Notes under the pieces: generated by a model
The model's database searches: none
The model's input: only the letters and a program-made list of their open reading frames with translations
Told to the model about the DNA's origin: nothing
NCBI GenBank assembly: GCA_023267275.1
Contig: JAHFNO010000013.1
Location: 1 to 37,844, forward strand
DNA length: 37,844 bases
Origin: Candidatus Nomurabacteria bacterium
GTDB lineage: Bacteria > Patescibacteriota > Minisyncoccia > Phycocordibacterales > UBA9973
Reading direction: 5' to 3'
Part shown: in pieces, positions 26,506-35,930 of the stretch
How the letters are laid out: each line of letters begins with the position of its first letter
Position numbering within the stretch: the first letter of the stretch is position 1
Made by a program: the position numbers and the translations under genes

Positions 26506-28011
26506 CTAATTCCGTATCATTTTTTCCTTGAAGATCGTACTTCCATCACTGTTTTTTGCAACTATGAAATACATGCCGGCAGGTACTGAGGGGTTGATTT
26601 TTACCACCTCATTTCCTTCTTCCCGCACAATTTCTTTACCCAAAATGTCATACATAATCACAGTATGTTCATTTTTATCTTCAAATTGAACTGTAAAGTT
26701 CTCGTTGAATGGGTTTGGAAAAGCAGTTATTCCGGTTGGTTTTGCAATACCATCGATGCCGGTAACGCAATTACTCACAACATACGGTGATGTTCCTGTG
26801 CAACCACTACGCGTCTCTTTTATTGCATAAAAGCCGGGCTCGTATGCGGTAAAAAACGGTGATGTAGCTCCCGGTATCGGAGTAAATCCCGAGTACCATT
26901 GGTAAGTATTACTTACATCCGGTACAGTTACTGTCATTAAACAGGCTGTGACGTTAACATTAGGATACGGTGGCATCACAAAATTTAATGTGATCGGCGA
27001 ACTTGTCGCTGTACAACCAAGCGAGTCAACAATTTGTACGGTATATGTACCACTCCAAAATGCTTTAATTGACTGCTCGTGTGAGCCTGTCATATACCAA
27101 TTGTAGGTATAGCCAGCTGGTGCTGTAAGCATTACTGTATCACCAAAACAGAGTGGTCCTGTTGCTGAAGAAGTAATCGTTGTATCTGCTATGTTTATAA
27201 TTTTAACGTAGGTTTTAGCAGAATCAATACAACCATTCATATCTTCAACTGTAAATTTGTATTCACCAGATGCAGTTAATGGAAAACTTGTTCCACTAGA
27301 GCTTGAGCTCCATGATGAGGTTACAGGATATGTTCCTCCAGACCAATAACCGCTTATAAATGGACTACTGTTTTTGCAAACGAGTAAAGTATCTCCTGCT
27401 GTTGTAGCAGTAGGATACACATTTATATGTGCTGTAACTGCTGGATATGTTCCGATAAATACTGTGCTGGGATATAGGTTTGCACAACCATGACTTGAAA
27501 CTGCTCTTGCTGTATACGCACCGGCTACATTCGCCGTAATACTGGCAGCAGTATCAAACAATAGACTCGGCCGTTGCCAAACAATTGTGGCGGGGATAGA
27601 ACTTGTTGCTGAAAGAACTACTGAATCTGTTCCACAGCCAAGCATTGGCGACCAGGGTGTAACCCCAGTAATGTTTGGTACTGCCCATACAGTTAAAACT
27701 AAATGGTAGCTTATCGTGCTACCGTCAGTTGAGTCATACATGCTGAGCCATACTGTGGGCGAACCTGCGCTCCAGTAAGTAACATCCGGCGGGTTAAATG
27801 CATAGGAATTGAATGGACTCGAAGTTGCGCCCATGTCCCAGGTAAACGAGCACCGCGCCATATGTGGCGAGGTAGACGTGTTGGTAAAATGCGCGTAGTC
27901 GTTCTGACAGAACGTTACGTGGTTTACTGTAAAAGATACAGTATTTACGGCTTTTGCCGGAATGTTCGCGAGTAGCGCTGCTACTGCAAAAAATGTGAAG
28001 ATCTTCTTCAT
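26506..28011 (-). CDS. secreted multi-domain protein with T9SS type A C-terminal sorting domain
   Basis: MKKIFTFFAVAALLANIPAKA signal peptide; PKD/Ig-like segments (FTWDMGATS, CFGDTVMLTAPAGYTYNWY); C-terminus ITAFPNPFNENFTVQFEDKNEHTVIMYDILGKEIVREE...INPSVPAGMYFIVAKNSDGSTIFKEKMIRN. Confidence 0.88.
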   Translation of the reverse strand: MKKIFTFFAVAALLANIPAKAVNTVSFTVNHVTFCQNDYAHFTNTSTSPHMARCSFTWDMGATSSPFNSYAFNPPDVTYWSAGSPTVWLSMYDSTDGSTISYHLVLTVWAVPNITGVTPWSPMLGCGTDSVVLSATSSIPATIVWQRPSLLFDTAASITANVAGAYTARAVSSHGCANLYPSTVFIGTYPAVTAHINVYPTATTAGDTLLVCKNSSPFISGYWSGGTYPVTSSWSSSSSGTSFPLTASGEYKFTVEDMNGCIDSAKTYVKIINIADTTITSSATGPLCFGDTVMLTAPAGYTYNWYMTGSHEQSIKAFWSGTYTVQIVDSLGCTATSSPITLNFVMPPYPNVNVTACLMTVTVPDVSNTYQWYSGFTPIPGATSPFFTAYEPGFYAIKETRSGCTGTSPYVVSNCVTGIDGIAKPTGITAFPNPFNENFTVQFEDKNEHTVIMYDILGKEIVREEGNEVVKINPSVPAGMYFIVAKNSDGSTIFKEKMIRN

Positions 28012-28049
28012 GTTTTTTATTAAATTTTTAAGGTTAAACAATGGTACAC

Positions 28050-28089
28050 ATAATAGCATATATATTGACAATCTGTCAATATATATGCT
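28050..28089 (-). promoter_or_regulatory. predicted sigma70-type promoter overlapped by a 35-bp palindromic operator-like site
   Basis: IR AGCATATATATTGACA-atc-TGTCAATATATATGCT (28055..28089); on - strand TTGACA-N18-TATTAT, upstream of ATG at 28011. Confidence 0.65.
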
Positions 28090-28121
28090 GAGTACTAAAT
28101 TTGGTCAGAAAACGGGATATT

Positions 28122-28682
28122 TTAATACTTTCTAATAACGCCTTTGACTACGGCGCGGATTTGCAAGTCGTTTTCTGGATAAATTGGTTTGAATTTTTTG
28201 TTGGCTGGTTCGAGCCAAACTTTGTTGCTGGATTTTTTGAAATACTTCATGGTAAATTCACCATCGACTTCGGCAATGACAATCTCGCCGTCTTTTGCAG
28301 TATCGGTACGCTCAGCTATCACAAGATCACCATCGGCAATGTGCGCATCGATCATGGAGTCACCATCCACTTCTAAAATATATGTTTTATCTTTTTTTTG
28401 TATTAAAAAATTGTCGATGTTCATCGTTGTTTCGAGAACATCTTCGCCAGGTGATGGAAATCCAGCCTTCACGAGTCCAAGAAGTGGTACCTCGCTGAAT
28501 GAGCTGGTAGGCAAAAGTCGACCAAGTGAATCCTTGGTGACCATGCCAGCATCTATGAGCTTTTCGACGAGTCGAGCCACTGCATTCTTTGATTTGAAAC
28601 CGAAGAGTTTCGTCATCTCAGAATAGCTTGGCATTCGTTTTTCTCGTTCGTAAAATTTTTGCAGTATATTTTTGTAATCCAT
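28122..28682 (-). CDS. lexA: LexA-like S24 repressor
   Basis: wHTH N-terminus; VKAGFPSPGED (AG cleavage site); LEVDGDSMIDAHIADGDLVIAER (Ser); GEFTMKYFKK (Lys). Confidence 0.92.
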   Translation of the reverse strand: MDYKNILQKFYEREKRMPSYSEMTKLFGFKSKNAVARLVEKLIDAGMVTKDSLGRLLPTSSFSEVPLLGLVKAGFPSPGEDVLETTMNIDNFLIQKKDKTYILEVDGDSMIDAHIADGDLVIAERTDTAKDGEIVIAEVDGEFTMKYFKKSSNKVWLEPANKKFKPIYPENDLQIRAVVKGVIRKY

Positions 28683-28737
28683 GAATTAGGTTTTAGGTGT
28701 TTGGTTTTTGGTGTTAGCTTAAAATAAATTTGAGAAT

Positions 28738-28770
28738 CATGGATCCCGGATCGGAGCCCGGGATGACACA
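28738..28770. repeat. REP-like palindrome (copy 4): catggatcccggatcggagcccgggatgacaca
   Basis: Reverse orientation relative to copies 1-3. Confidence 0.8.
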
Positions 28771-28776
28771 TACAGT

Positions 28777-28971
28777 TTAAAACTGGAATACTCGGGGCAT
28801 AAGTCGGTTAAAAAACGTACTGCGTGTGTTCTGTCGAATCTTTTTCAAAAGGAGTTTGTGGTCGCGTGCCTCCTGTGTGTATTCGAGTCCGTGAATGATT
28901 TTGTAATCGATCACTTTGTTTATTCTTTGTAATTCTTTCTCAATGATTTTGAGATATTCTTGGTGCTTCAT
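28777..28971 (-). CDS. small helical protein of unknown function (64 aa)
   Basis: MKHQEYLKIIEKELQRINKVIDYKIIHGLEYTQEARDHKLLLKKIRQNTRSTFFNRLMPRVFQF; promoter-like sequence upstream. Confidence 0.55.
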   Translation of the reverse strand: MKHQEYLKIIEKELQRINKVIDYKIIHGLEYTQEARDHKLLLKKIRQNTRSTFFNRLMPRVFQF

Positions 28972-29014
28972 AATGATGTATAAAATTATTTTTTAACTGC
29001 CCGACCTTGTGTAC

Positions 29015-29046
29015 ATAGTGTATGTGAACGCTCGTTCACAAGCAAC
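29015..29046 (-). promoter_or_regulatory. predicted LexA-type (GAAC-N4-GTTC) box between -35 and -10 elements
   Basis: TGTGAACGctCGTTCACA (29023..29040); on - strand TTGCTT-17 nt-TACACT upstream of ATG at 28971. Confidence 0.6.
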
Positions 29047-29110
29047 TGTGGATAAGCGAAATACATGATTTGTCGGGTGGTGTAAAGAAAAATTCTATCT
29101 GAAGCTTATA

Positions 29111-30277
29111 TCACTTGGATTTTTTTGAGGTAGTTTTTTTGACTGCCAATGCAACAGCTTTTGCGACACGTTTATCAAACGCATCGGGAATAATATATTT
29201 TTTACTGAGCTTATTTTTCGGTACCAAGTTTGCAATTGCGAGTGCTGCAGCCACCTTCATTGTATCAGTGATTTGTGATACACCGGCATCGAGTACTCCA
29301 CGAAAGAGTCCTGGAAATACGAGCACATTGTTGATTTGATTTGGATAGTCAGAACGCCCTGTACCGAATACTGCAACTTTTGTTTTCACTGCTTCTTCGT
29401 ATGCAATTTCCGGAGTTGGATTTGCCATAGCAAAGATGATTGGGTCTTTTGCCATTGTTGCCACATGTTCTTTTGTAAGCACATTGCCAGAAGAGACACC
29501 AATAAATACATCTGCGTTCGCAACTGCCTCAGCATATCCACCGATTCGATTTTCTTTGTTGGTGATTTTTGCAATTGCAGATTTGTGACTATCGAGATCA
29601 TTGCGGTGTGTGCCAATAATTCCCTTTCGGTCGAGCATGATGATATTGCCAGCAGTAAATCCGGCGACAGTGAGGAGGTGGAATACTGCTTGAGCTGCGG
29701 CACCGGCGCCACTAATGACAATAGAAACACTTTTGGTTTTCTTTACGACTTTGAGTGCGTTGGTGAGTGCGGCAAGAAGCACGATGGCGGTGCCGTGCTG
29801 GTCGTCGTGAAAAACAGGAATCGACAATTCTTTTTTGAGCCGCTCTTCGATTTCAAAACAGCGCGGTGCAGAAATGTCTTCGAGATTGATTCCGCCAAAA
29901 ACCGGCGCAATGTTTTTTATTGTTTGAATGATTTCTTCAACATCCTGTGTTGCGAGACAAATGGGAAATGCATCCACATTGGCAAATGTTTTAAAAAGAA
30001 GAGCCTTCCCTTCCATGACAGGTAATGCAGCTTCTGGACCAATATTGCCGAGTCCGAGCACGGCAGAGCCATCAGTGACGATTGCCACAGTGTTGGCTTT
30101 GATTGTGTGAGTGAATACTGCCTTCGGATTCTCGTGAATATACGAAGAAACCGCAGCTACTCCAGGAGTATAGACGACAGAGAGATCTTGTTTGTTGCGA
30201 ACAGGCACAGTGCCTGTGAGAGCGATTTTACCTTTATGTTTTTTATGCAGGGCGAGTGATATTTTTCCGTAATTCAT
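29111..30277 (-). CDS. NAD(P)-dependent malic enzyme
   Basis: VYTPGVAAVSSYI; IVTDGSAVLGLGNIGPEAALPVMEGKALLFK; PVFHDDQHGTAIVLLAALTNALK; ISGAGAAAQAV. Confidence 0.96.
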   Translation of the reverse strand: MNYGKISLALHKKHKGKIALTGTVPVRNKQDLSVVYTPGVAAVSSYIHENPKAVFTHTIKANTVAIVTDGSAVLGLGNIGPEAALPVMEGKALLFKTFANVDAFPICLATQDVEEIIQTIKNIAPVFGGINLEDISAPRCFEIEERLKKELSIPVFHDDQHGTAIVLLAALTNALKVVKKTKSVSIVISGAGAAAQAVFHLLTVAGFTAGNIIMLDRKGIIGTHRNDLDSHKSAIAKITNKENRIGGYAEAVANADVFIGVSSGNVLTKEHVATMAKDPIIFAMANPTPEIAYEEAVKTKVAVFGTGRSDYPNQINNVLVFPGLFRGVLDAGVSQITDTMKVAAALAIANLVPKNKLSKKYIIPDAFDKRVAKAVALAVKKTTSKKSK

Positions 30278-30292
30278 AGAGGCGATTATACA

Positions 30293-30952
30293 CTAGCTTT
30301 GATAGCCTTGCTTGCGTGTATCCTCTTTGAATAAACCTAAATCTTTCTTGAAAAAGAGTTTTGCCATGTGGTAAATAGAAAAAGTAATAAAAAATGCAGA
30401 CAAGACATCGATAGAATAATGGAGATGACCAAGCAGAACAATGGTGCCGAAATAGAGTGAAGATGCGATAAAGAAAATACGCAATGGTTTGATGTCCCAG
30501 AAAATAAGCGCGAAGAGAAATGGAATACCAGTATGTCCTGAAAAAAAGAGATCACCACCAAAAGACCACTTGCTCATAATATTACTCGTCCAAGCGATTT
30601 GATCAGCGAATGGACCAATGTGTGTGAGAGTTATAAAAACAGATCGAATAACGATAAAGAGACTGAGAGCTTTTATTGAAAAAGGCAATCTATCGATATG
30701 ATGGACCCAGACAGCAACAAGTATGCTCCAAAAGAAGAATGTACCATATACAAAATATGAGTCGACATCAAACACGCGAATATTGTTGAGAATAATGTCA
30801 GTCACTGAATTGCTCGCACGTTCTGTGGCATATGTACCCGCGTAAAAGTTGATGATATTTGCAACAACGAGCATAGCGAGCGCAGCAAAAAAAGGAACCA
30901 AAAAATCTTTGGTCTTTATGAAGCTCACATGGTTTTTGACATATTCTTTCAT
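30293..30952 (-). CDS. PAP2-like membrane protein
   Basis: GGDLFFSGHTGIPFLFALIFWD ... LGHLHYSIDVLSAFFITFSIYHMAK. Confidence 0.8.
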   Translation of the reverse strand: MKEYVKNHVSFIKTKDFLVPFFAALAMLVVANIINFYAGTYATERASNSVTDIILNNIRVFDVDSYFVYGTFFFWSILVAVWVHHIDRLPFSIKALSLFIVIRSVFITLTHIGPFADQIAWTSNIMSKWSFGGDLFFSGHTGIPFLFALIFWDIKPLRIFFIASSLYFGTIVLLGHLHYSIDVLSAFFITFSIYHMAKLFFKKDLGLFKEDTRKQGYQS

Positions 30953-30991
30953 TAAGAGGATTTGAATGTGTACATATAGTACGCGCTAGAA

Positions 30992-31696
30992 TTATTTTTG
31001 GTGCTCTTTTTGCTTTGAAAAGGTTCCTTTTATGAAGTGATAGAGATAGTTACCTATTATTTTGCCCGTGCCCTCAGATTGAAAACGACGAGCAGAGGTG
31101 TGCATTACAACGCTTGGACTAAAATGAATTTTACCATGTTTTGAGAGCTTTTTGGCAGTATCGGTGTCTTCTCCATAGAAAAGAATCGAAGTGTCGTATC
31201 CACCATGCTTTTGCATTGGATCGGCACGAAAGAGTGTATTTCCGCCAATGAGAATACCATTTTTACCTATGAGTTGTAACAACTTGCTTCCGATTGCGTA
31301 CACATATTTTTGTGTACCAAAAAAAAGAATGCGCGATGGAGCGGGGCTGTCAAAATAATAATACGGCCCTGAAACCGCGACAATATTTTTGTTTTTAAAG
31401 TGTTGCATTGCATTTTTCAGCCAGTCTTTTGTGGGTCGGCAGTCAGCATCAATGTTGGCAATAATTTCTCCAGTTGCTTCCTTGCGACCACGTTCACGCG
31501 CGTGGAGAATCCCCTTTTTTTCTTCGTGTACTACTTTGACAGGAAATTGTTTTGCTATTTCGGCAGTCTTGTCAGAGCTCGCGTTGTCTACAACAATCAC
31601 TTCAAAATCTGGATAGTCGAGTGCAGTAACCGCACGCAGCGTTTCTGCGATATAGGCCTCTTCGTTGTGTGCAGGAATAACAATCGATACTTTCAT
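30992..31696 (-). CDS. family 2 glycosyltransferase
   Basis: MKVSIVIPAHNEEAYIAETLRAV; EVIVVDNASSDKTAEIAKQF; GEIIANIDADCRP. Confidence 0.93.
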   Translation of the reverse strand: MKVSIVIPAHNEEAYIAETLRAVTALDYPDFEVIVVDNASSDKTAEIAKQFPVKVVHEEKKGILHARERGRKEATGEIIANIDADCRPTKDWLKNAMQHFKNKNIVAVSGPYYYFDSPAPSRILFFGTQKYVYAIGSKLLQLIGKNGILIGGNTLFRADPMQKHGGYDTSILFYGEDTDTAKKLSKHGKIHFSPSVVMHTSARRFQSEGTGKIIGNYLYHFIKGTFSKQKEHQK

Positions 31697-31699
31697 AGA

Positions 31700-32290
31700 T
31701 TACAGAGCGAGATTTTTTCGCATTTTTTTACTATAGAGATAGATGAGCGAGAAAACAACTGCTGTTGCAATGATAAAAAATACTTTTCCAGCCACAGATT
31801 CGATGCGAGTGTATGATTCGCTAAAGAAATATCCAATACCAAGCAGAATTCCGGACCAAATCATTTGACCGACGACGTTGATAGTGATGTATCGCTTGAA
31901 TGGAATACGCGCGATACCAGCAGTCATAAGGACTACTAGCGCAAAGCCGAAACCGTTGGTGATTTTAGAAATAAATAAGATTTTATGTTTATGTTTATGA
32001 AAGAGTGCCTCGGTTTTTTCAACATCAGATTCTGTAATCTTGAAACGCTTTCCAAAACGACTGATTGCTCGGCGGCCATAATGGTAGCCGATGTAATACC
32101 ATACAACATCGCCAATAAGATCGCCGAGCATGAGGGCGCAGTACACAGGAATAAAGCTAAAGTATCCAAGATGGAGCAAAATACCAAAAAAGATTGAAAG
32201 AAAAGGTCCCTCAAGGATTGCCACAACTATCACTGGCAGATATACCAGGATGCTGTGATGTATTCCGAACTGAATGAGCCAAGTTTGCAT
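31700..32290 (-). CDS. DedA/SNARE-associated family membrane protein
   Basis: VVAILEGPFLSIFFGILL; MLGDLIGDVVWYYIGYHYGRRAISRFGKRF. Confidence 0.88.
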   Translation of the reverse strand: MQTWLIQFGIHHSILVYLPVIVVAILEGPFLSIFFGILLHLGYFSFIPVYCALMLGDLIGDVVWYYIGYHYGRRAISRFGKRFKITESDVEKTEALFHKHKHKILFISKITNGFGFALVVLMTAGIARIPFKRYITINVVGQMIWSGILLGIGYFFSESYTRIESVAGKVFFIIATAVVFSLIYLYSKKMRKNLAL

Positions 32291-32299
32291 AATTTTTTC

Positions 32300-33040
32300 T
32301 TATCGAATTACTTTCCACTCCTTATTATACGACTTATTAAATAATTTGACGTAGAGTTGATTGATGCCCCATGCCCAAAGTACTTTGTGCCACCCGATTG
32401 TGTGTGGTCGTCGAGCAGTGTGATATACAAAAAGTGAAGTACTCATGTATGTGCGCCCATTTTTTGCTAGTCGCGCAAACATATCGTTGTCTTCTGCAAC
32501 TGCAAGATGTTCCTGAAAACCATTTAGTTTTTTGAATGCATCAGAACGAATCATTTGAAATTCCCCAGAAGCACTTCCAGAATGAAGAAAATTATTATTA
32601 AACCGATGTGCAAAATTGACTATGCCAAAAATAATGTTATCGGCCGAGGTTGCAACTTCCGGAAACACCTTTTGCTTGACTGTTATAGCTATAATTTTTT
32701 CATTTGAACTGAAAATATCTATTGCGTTTTTAAAAAAAGAGTCAGGATTTGGAATAATCACATCAGCATCAATAAAAACAAAAAAATCTCCAGTAGCATT
32801 TTCAGCGCCACGATTTCGATTCCAGGCAATCGTTTTTCCAGAGGGTTTTTCAATACCCAGTACGGTTGCATATTTCTTTGCTATTTCGACTGTTGCATCA
32901 GAACTACCACTATCTGCGACTATGAGTTCGTATGGAAACAGACTCAGATTTTCATAAATATTTCTGAGCGTAGACTCAATAATTTTTTCTTCGTTGAGTG
33001 TAGGGATGATTATTGAAAAAAGTGGTTTATTTGTTTGCAT
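32300..33040 (-). CDS. family 2 glycosyltransferase
   Basis: FSIIIPTLNEEKIIESTLRNI; LIVADSGSSDATVEIAKKYA; GDFFVFIDADVIIPN. Confidence 0.93.
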   Translation of the reverse strand: MQTNKPLFSIIIPTLNEEKIIESTLRNIYENLSLFPYELIVADSGSSDATVEIAKKYATVLGIEKPSGKTIAWNRNRGAENATGDFFVFIDADVIIPNPDSFFKNAIDIFSSNEKIIAITVKQKVFPEVATSADNIIFGIVNFAHRFNNNFLHSGSASGEFQMIRSDAFKKLNGFQEHLAVAEDNDMFARLAKNGRTYMSTSLFVYHTARRPHTIGWHKVLWAWGINQLYVKLFNKSYNKEWKVIR

Positions 33041-33060
33041 AGTTTAAAGGTGCACGCGGT

Positions 33061-33825
33061 CTATTTTTTTGCTTCAAGCATCATGAAAAGAGGAATTTCT
33101 TTTCGGGCGATGTCTTCGGCTTTTTGACGAGGACCTTTTTCGCTTTTCTTGTGTGAGATCCATTCCTCGAGGCGAGTAACGGCAAAGTTGTTCTTCGAGA
33201 GTGTTTTGAAAAATTCTTGGAGCGAACGATGGTACGAAATTGTGGTCTCGCTTCCCGCCTTTCCAGGGTTCATGATAATTTCATTTTTTGTTGCGGAAAG
33301 ATAGCCATCAATGCGACGATACTGCACGCCACTTTTTGGATCAAAGTCCCAACTTGAACGCTTGGGAATACGAAATGTTGGATGATTGAGTACGAGTACA
33401 AGGCGACCGCCTGGTGCAAGCACGCGATGTGCCTCGGCGAATGTTTCAGAAAATTCTGCAATGTTTTGAATTGCAAGAACTATCGTTACGGCATCAACGG
33501 AGTTGTTTTTTAAGAACGGAAGTTTGTGTGCTGGCGAAACAGAATACACAATATCACGCGAATGTTTTTTGGCTTGCTCGATGAGCTCTTTTGATATATC
33601 TGATCCAGTCACCACTGCGCCAGCGCTGGCAAATTTACGTGAGAAAAAACCCTGGCCACAGGCAAGATCATGAATGCGCATTTCTTTTTTGATATCAAGA
33701 ATGCGAATGAGGTTTGGTGCGATTACTTTTTCCTGATAGCTGTCTTTATTTGTTTCCAAATAATTGTCATACCAGTCGGCGACCTCGCCCCACGACGTAT
33801 TATTATTTGTTTTGGTTTTTTTCAT
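33061..33825 (-). CDS. class I SAM-dependent methyltransferase
   Basis: MRIHDLACGQGFFSRKFASAGAVVTGSDISKELIEQAKK; EAHRVLAPGGRLVLVLNHPTF. Confidence 0.93.
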   Translation of the reverse strand: MKKTKTNNNTSWGEVADWYDNYLETNKDSYQEKVIAPNLIRILDIKKEMRIHDLACGQGFFSRKFASAGAVVTGSDISKELIEQAKKHSRDIVYSVSPAHKLPFLKNNSVDAVTIVLAIQNIAEFSETFAEAHRVLAPGGRLVLVLNHPTFRIPKRSSWDFDPKSGVQYRRIDGYLSATKNEIIMNPGKAGSETTISYHRSLQEFFKTLSKNNFAVTRLEEWISHKKSEKGPRQKAEDIARKEIPLFMMLEAKK

Positions 33826-33930
33826 AAAAAAAAGAATTTTTAATTTTTACATTTTTAATTTTATAAATAATGTTTAATATTTGAATATTTAAATATTAAT
33901 GCATTTGGATATTTTTTAAAAATTATAAAA

Positions 33931-34788
33931 TTATTTAGTAAACTGGTTGACTAATTCATCAGAATAATAGAAGGTTGCACCAAGTTCACCATAGGTGATA
34001 TCTTTGCCTCCTGTAGTGATTGTAGAGCCTCCTACGAGTGGTGTGGCATTCGGATGTGATGCTTGAAAACCTAAATTGAAGAGCGTTACAACAACACCAG
34101 GATTTTGATCGATAGGAAAACCAGCTGTACTCCATTCCTCCTCTATCTCCTTAATGAAAAGTGCTGTGTAGAGATATTGATAATAATGATCCTTAGCGTC
34201 AGTCAAACGATTGTAGAGTTCGGCGTCATGATTTGCAGGATTTGTGTAGGTAATGAGCGAACTGAAATCTGTACCTGGATAGAGTGGTGATGTTCTGTCA
34301 GCAATATTTTTTTCGATACTATTTGCTGTCTCTTGTTTGATACCAGATATGCCGAGAGAAAATTGTGAAAGTGATCCCAATATTTTGAGTGGTTCGAAAT
34401 ATCGCTTGAATACTTCACGGTTTGCGGTAAAAAAGCGTGTTTGTTCAGGTACAACAACAGATGCGATCATGCGAGCCGGTACACCAGTCTCACTTGAAAC
34501 TTTTGCAATGACCGCGGAATCCTTTTGCAAACCGCCCTTTACTACTTGCCACTCGGGAGTTTGATTCCAGTCACAAATAGTTTGTTGATTGATGCATGGA
34601 GGTGTGTAGATGGTGATTTCTTTTGTTGGTTGATTTCCAAAAAATGCGTTGCGTTCGGCGATCGATCCGCGCACATTGAAAAGTCCGTGTTGCATGCCAA
34701 AAAATACGACTGTGAATACAAAGCCGATTATCGCAAAAATATAGGTAAGTGCCTTAAGCACAATATGCAGTTCCCTTTTCATCGGCAT
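33931..34788 (-). CDS. membrane-anchored, lysozyme/transglycosylase-like protein of unknown function
   Basis: N-terminal TM; VSSETGVPARMIASVVVPEQTRFFTANREVFKRYFEPLKILGSLSQFSLGISGIKQETANSIEKNI (ExxR/GISGIK pattern). Confidence 0.65.
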   Translation of the reverse strand: MPMKRELHIVLKALTYIFAIIGFVFTVVFFGMQHGLFNVRGSIAERNAFFGNQPTKEITIYTPPCINQQTICDWNQTPEWQVVKGGLQKDSAVIAKVSSETGVPARMIASVVVPEQTRFFTANREVFKRYFEPLKILGSLSQFSLGISGIKQETANSIEKNIADRTSPLYPGTDFSSLITYTNPANHDAELYNRLTDAKDHYYQYLYTALFIKEIEEEWSTAGFPIDQNPGVVVTLFNLGFQASHPNATPLVGGSTITTGGKDITYGELGATFYYSDELVNQFTK

Positions 34789-34797
34789 CAGTATACC

Positions 34798-35898
34798 CTA
34801 TTTTGTATCTACGACAAATGGGACGATGGCCGCGCTGTTGCTGACAGTAAAATTCATGCGACCGATGGTCTGCCCAGTATTTGTTTTGACATTCACACGC
34901 CATTTTCCTTCGGTGAGCCCGTTGTTGAGCGAGTATGTGCGATAGCCGTTTTCTCGTCCACCAAGTACAGAAAGAGCAATAGTCTCTTTTGTAACCCACG
35001 ATCCACTTGCTGGCTCATATTTCTGCCACTCGTGAATTATTTTTGTATTGAACGCTGTTGGAGAAAATATTGCGCTATATGCATACACGGGTGCATCAAC
35101 CGAAGTGTGGTAAGTCGGATATAAATTTAAATAACTAAGAAAAGTATCCCAAGAAGTTTCTGTTTCTTTCACTATTTGATAATTGCCATCGTTTGTTCGA
35201 GAAATCGAGTGAAAAATTCCCGCGTCCTGCAAAGAAAGTGGCAATGGAGGAATAATATCAAGGAAGTACAATGCGTTCATGACACAAAAGATACCAATAA
35301 TTCCGGCAAGCAAACTTTTCTTACTTTCTGTAAAGTGCTTATGAGCAAATGTACGCAATAGCCAAAGGAAAAGAACGAGTACAACAAGTGTACAAGCGCC
35401 ACTCAAAAGAAAAATCCATTGGCCAGTCTGATGTACGAGTACTGGAATAAAGAAAATAAAGAACAAATAGGTACATAAATAAAAATACGCAATTTGAAAT
35501 GAGAGCGCAGTATATTTTGCTTTAAACTTCTCATTGGCGATAAATGCGACAGCAAGTATTGCAAAAAATGGCCATGCAACGGCGAGTACTGCGCTGCGGA
35601 AATAGAAAACGATAAATGTGGAGAGCAATCCTCCGTAGAAAAATTGCAGAACGGTTGTTGTCCAGAAATGGAGTGGTGATGGATTTGCTTCACTTCCCTC
35701 GCTTGTTGTTTTTCGTGTATTGAGAATGATGATACAGATTGCCACTATAAGAAGGTGTGCAATGACCCAAAAATTCTCGACAAACAAATCAACGCGCTTA
35801 AGTGTAAGCGCGTTGAAAATAAAGCCTCCTACGAGGGATACAATTCCGATTGGTCGTTCAAATTTTGTGTACCAAGAATGGATTTTATGAAGCACCAT
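34798..35898 (-). CDS. polytopic membrane protein with C-terminal extracytoplasmic domain (DUF2914-like)
   Basis: About 7 hydrophobic segments, then EKWRV-type C-terminus: NNGLTEGKWRVNVKTNTGQTIGRMNFTV. Confidence 0.65.
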   Translation of the reverse strand: MVLHKIHSWYTKFERPIGIVSLVGGFIFNALTLKRVDLFVENFWVIAHLLIVAICIIILNTRKTTSEGSEANPSPLHFWTTTVLQFFYGGLLSTFIVFYFRSAVLAVAWPFFAILAVAFIANEKFKAKYTALSFQIAYFYLCTYLFFIFFIPVLVHQTGQWIFLLSGACTLVVLVLFLWLLRTFAHKHFTESKKSLLAGIIGIFCVMNALYFLDIIPPLPLSLQDAGIFHSISRTNDGNYQIVKETETSWDTFLSYLNLYPTYHTSVDAPVYAYSAIFSPTAFNTKIIHEWQKYEPASGSWVTKETIALSVLGGRENGYRTYSLNNGLTEGKWRVNVKTNTGQTIGRMNFTVSNSAAIVPFVVDTK

Positions 35899-35930
35899 AT
35901 GCGGATTATATCACGAATTGCAAGTATGAA

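Noticed and set aside
29047-29055. TGTGGATAA (DnaA-box-like) near the malic enzyme gene as replication origin
   Set aside because: Single isolated 9-mer with no cluster and no dnaA/dnaN nearby; expected by chance occasionally.
29336-30025. 229-aa ORF on + inside malic enzyme
   Set aside because: Antisense shadow frame of a strongly supported gene; Cys/Phe-rich composition typical of shadow ORFs.
34525-35124. 199-aa ORF on +
   Set aside because: Antisense to two consecutive supported membrane genes; spurious composition.
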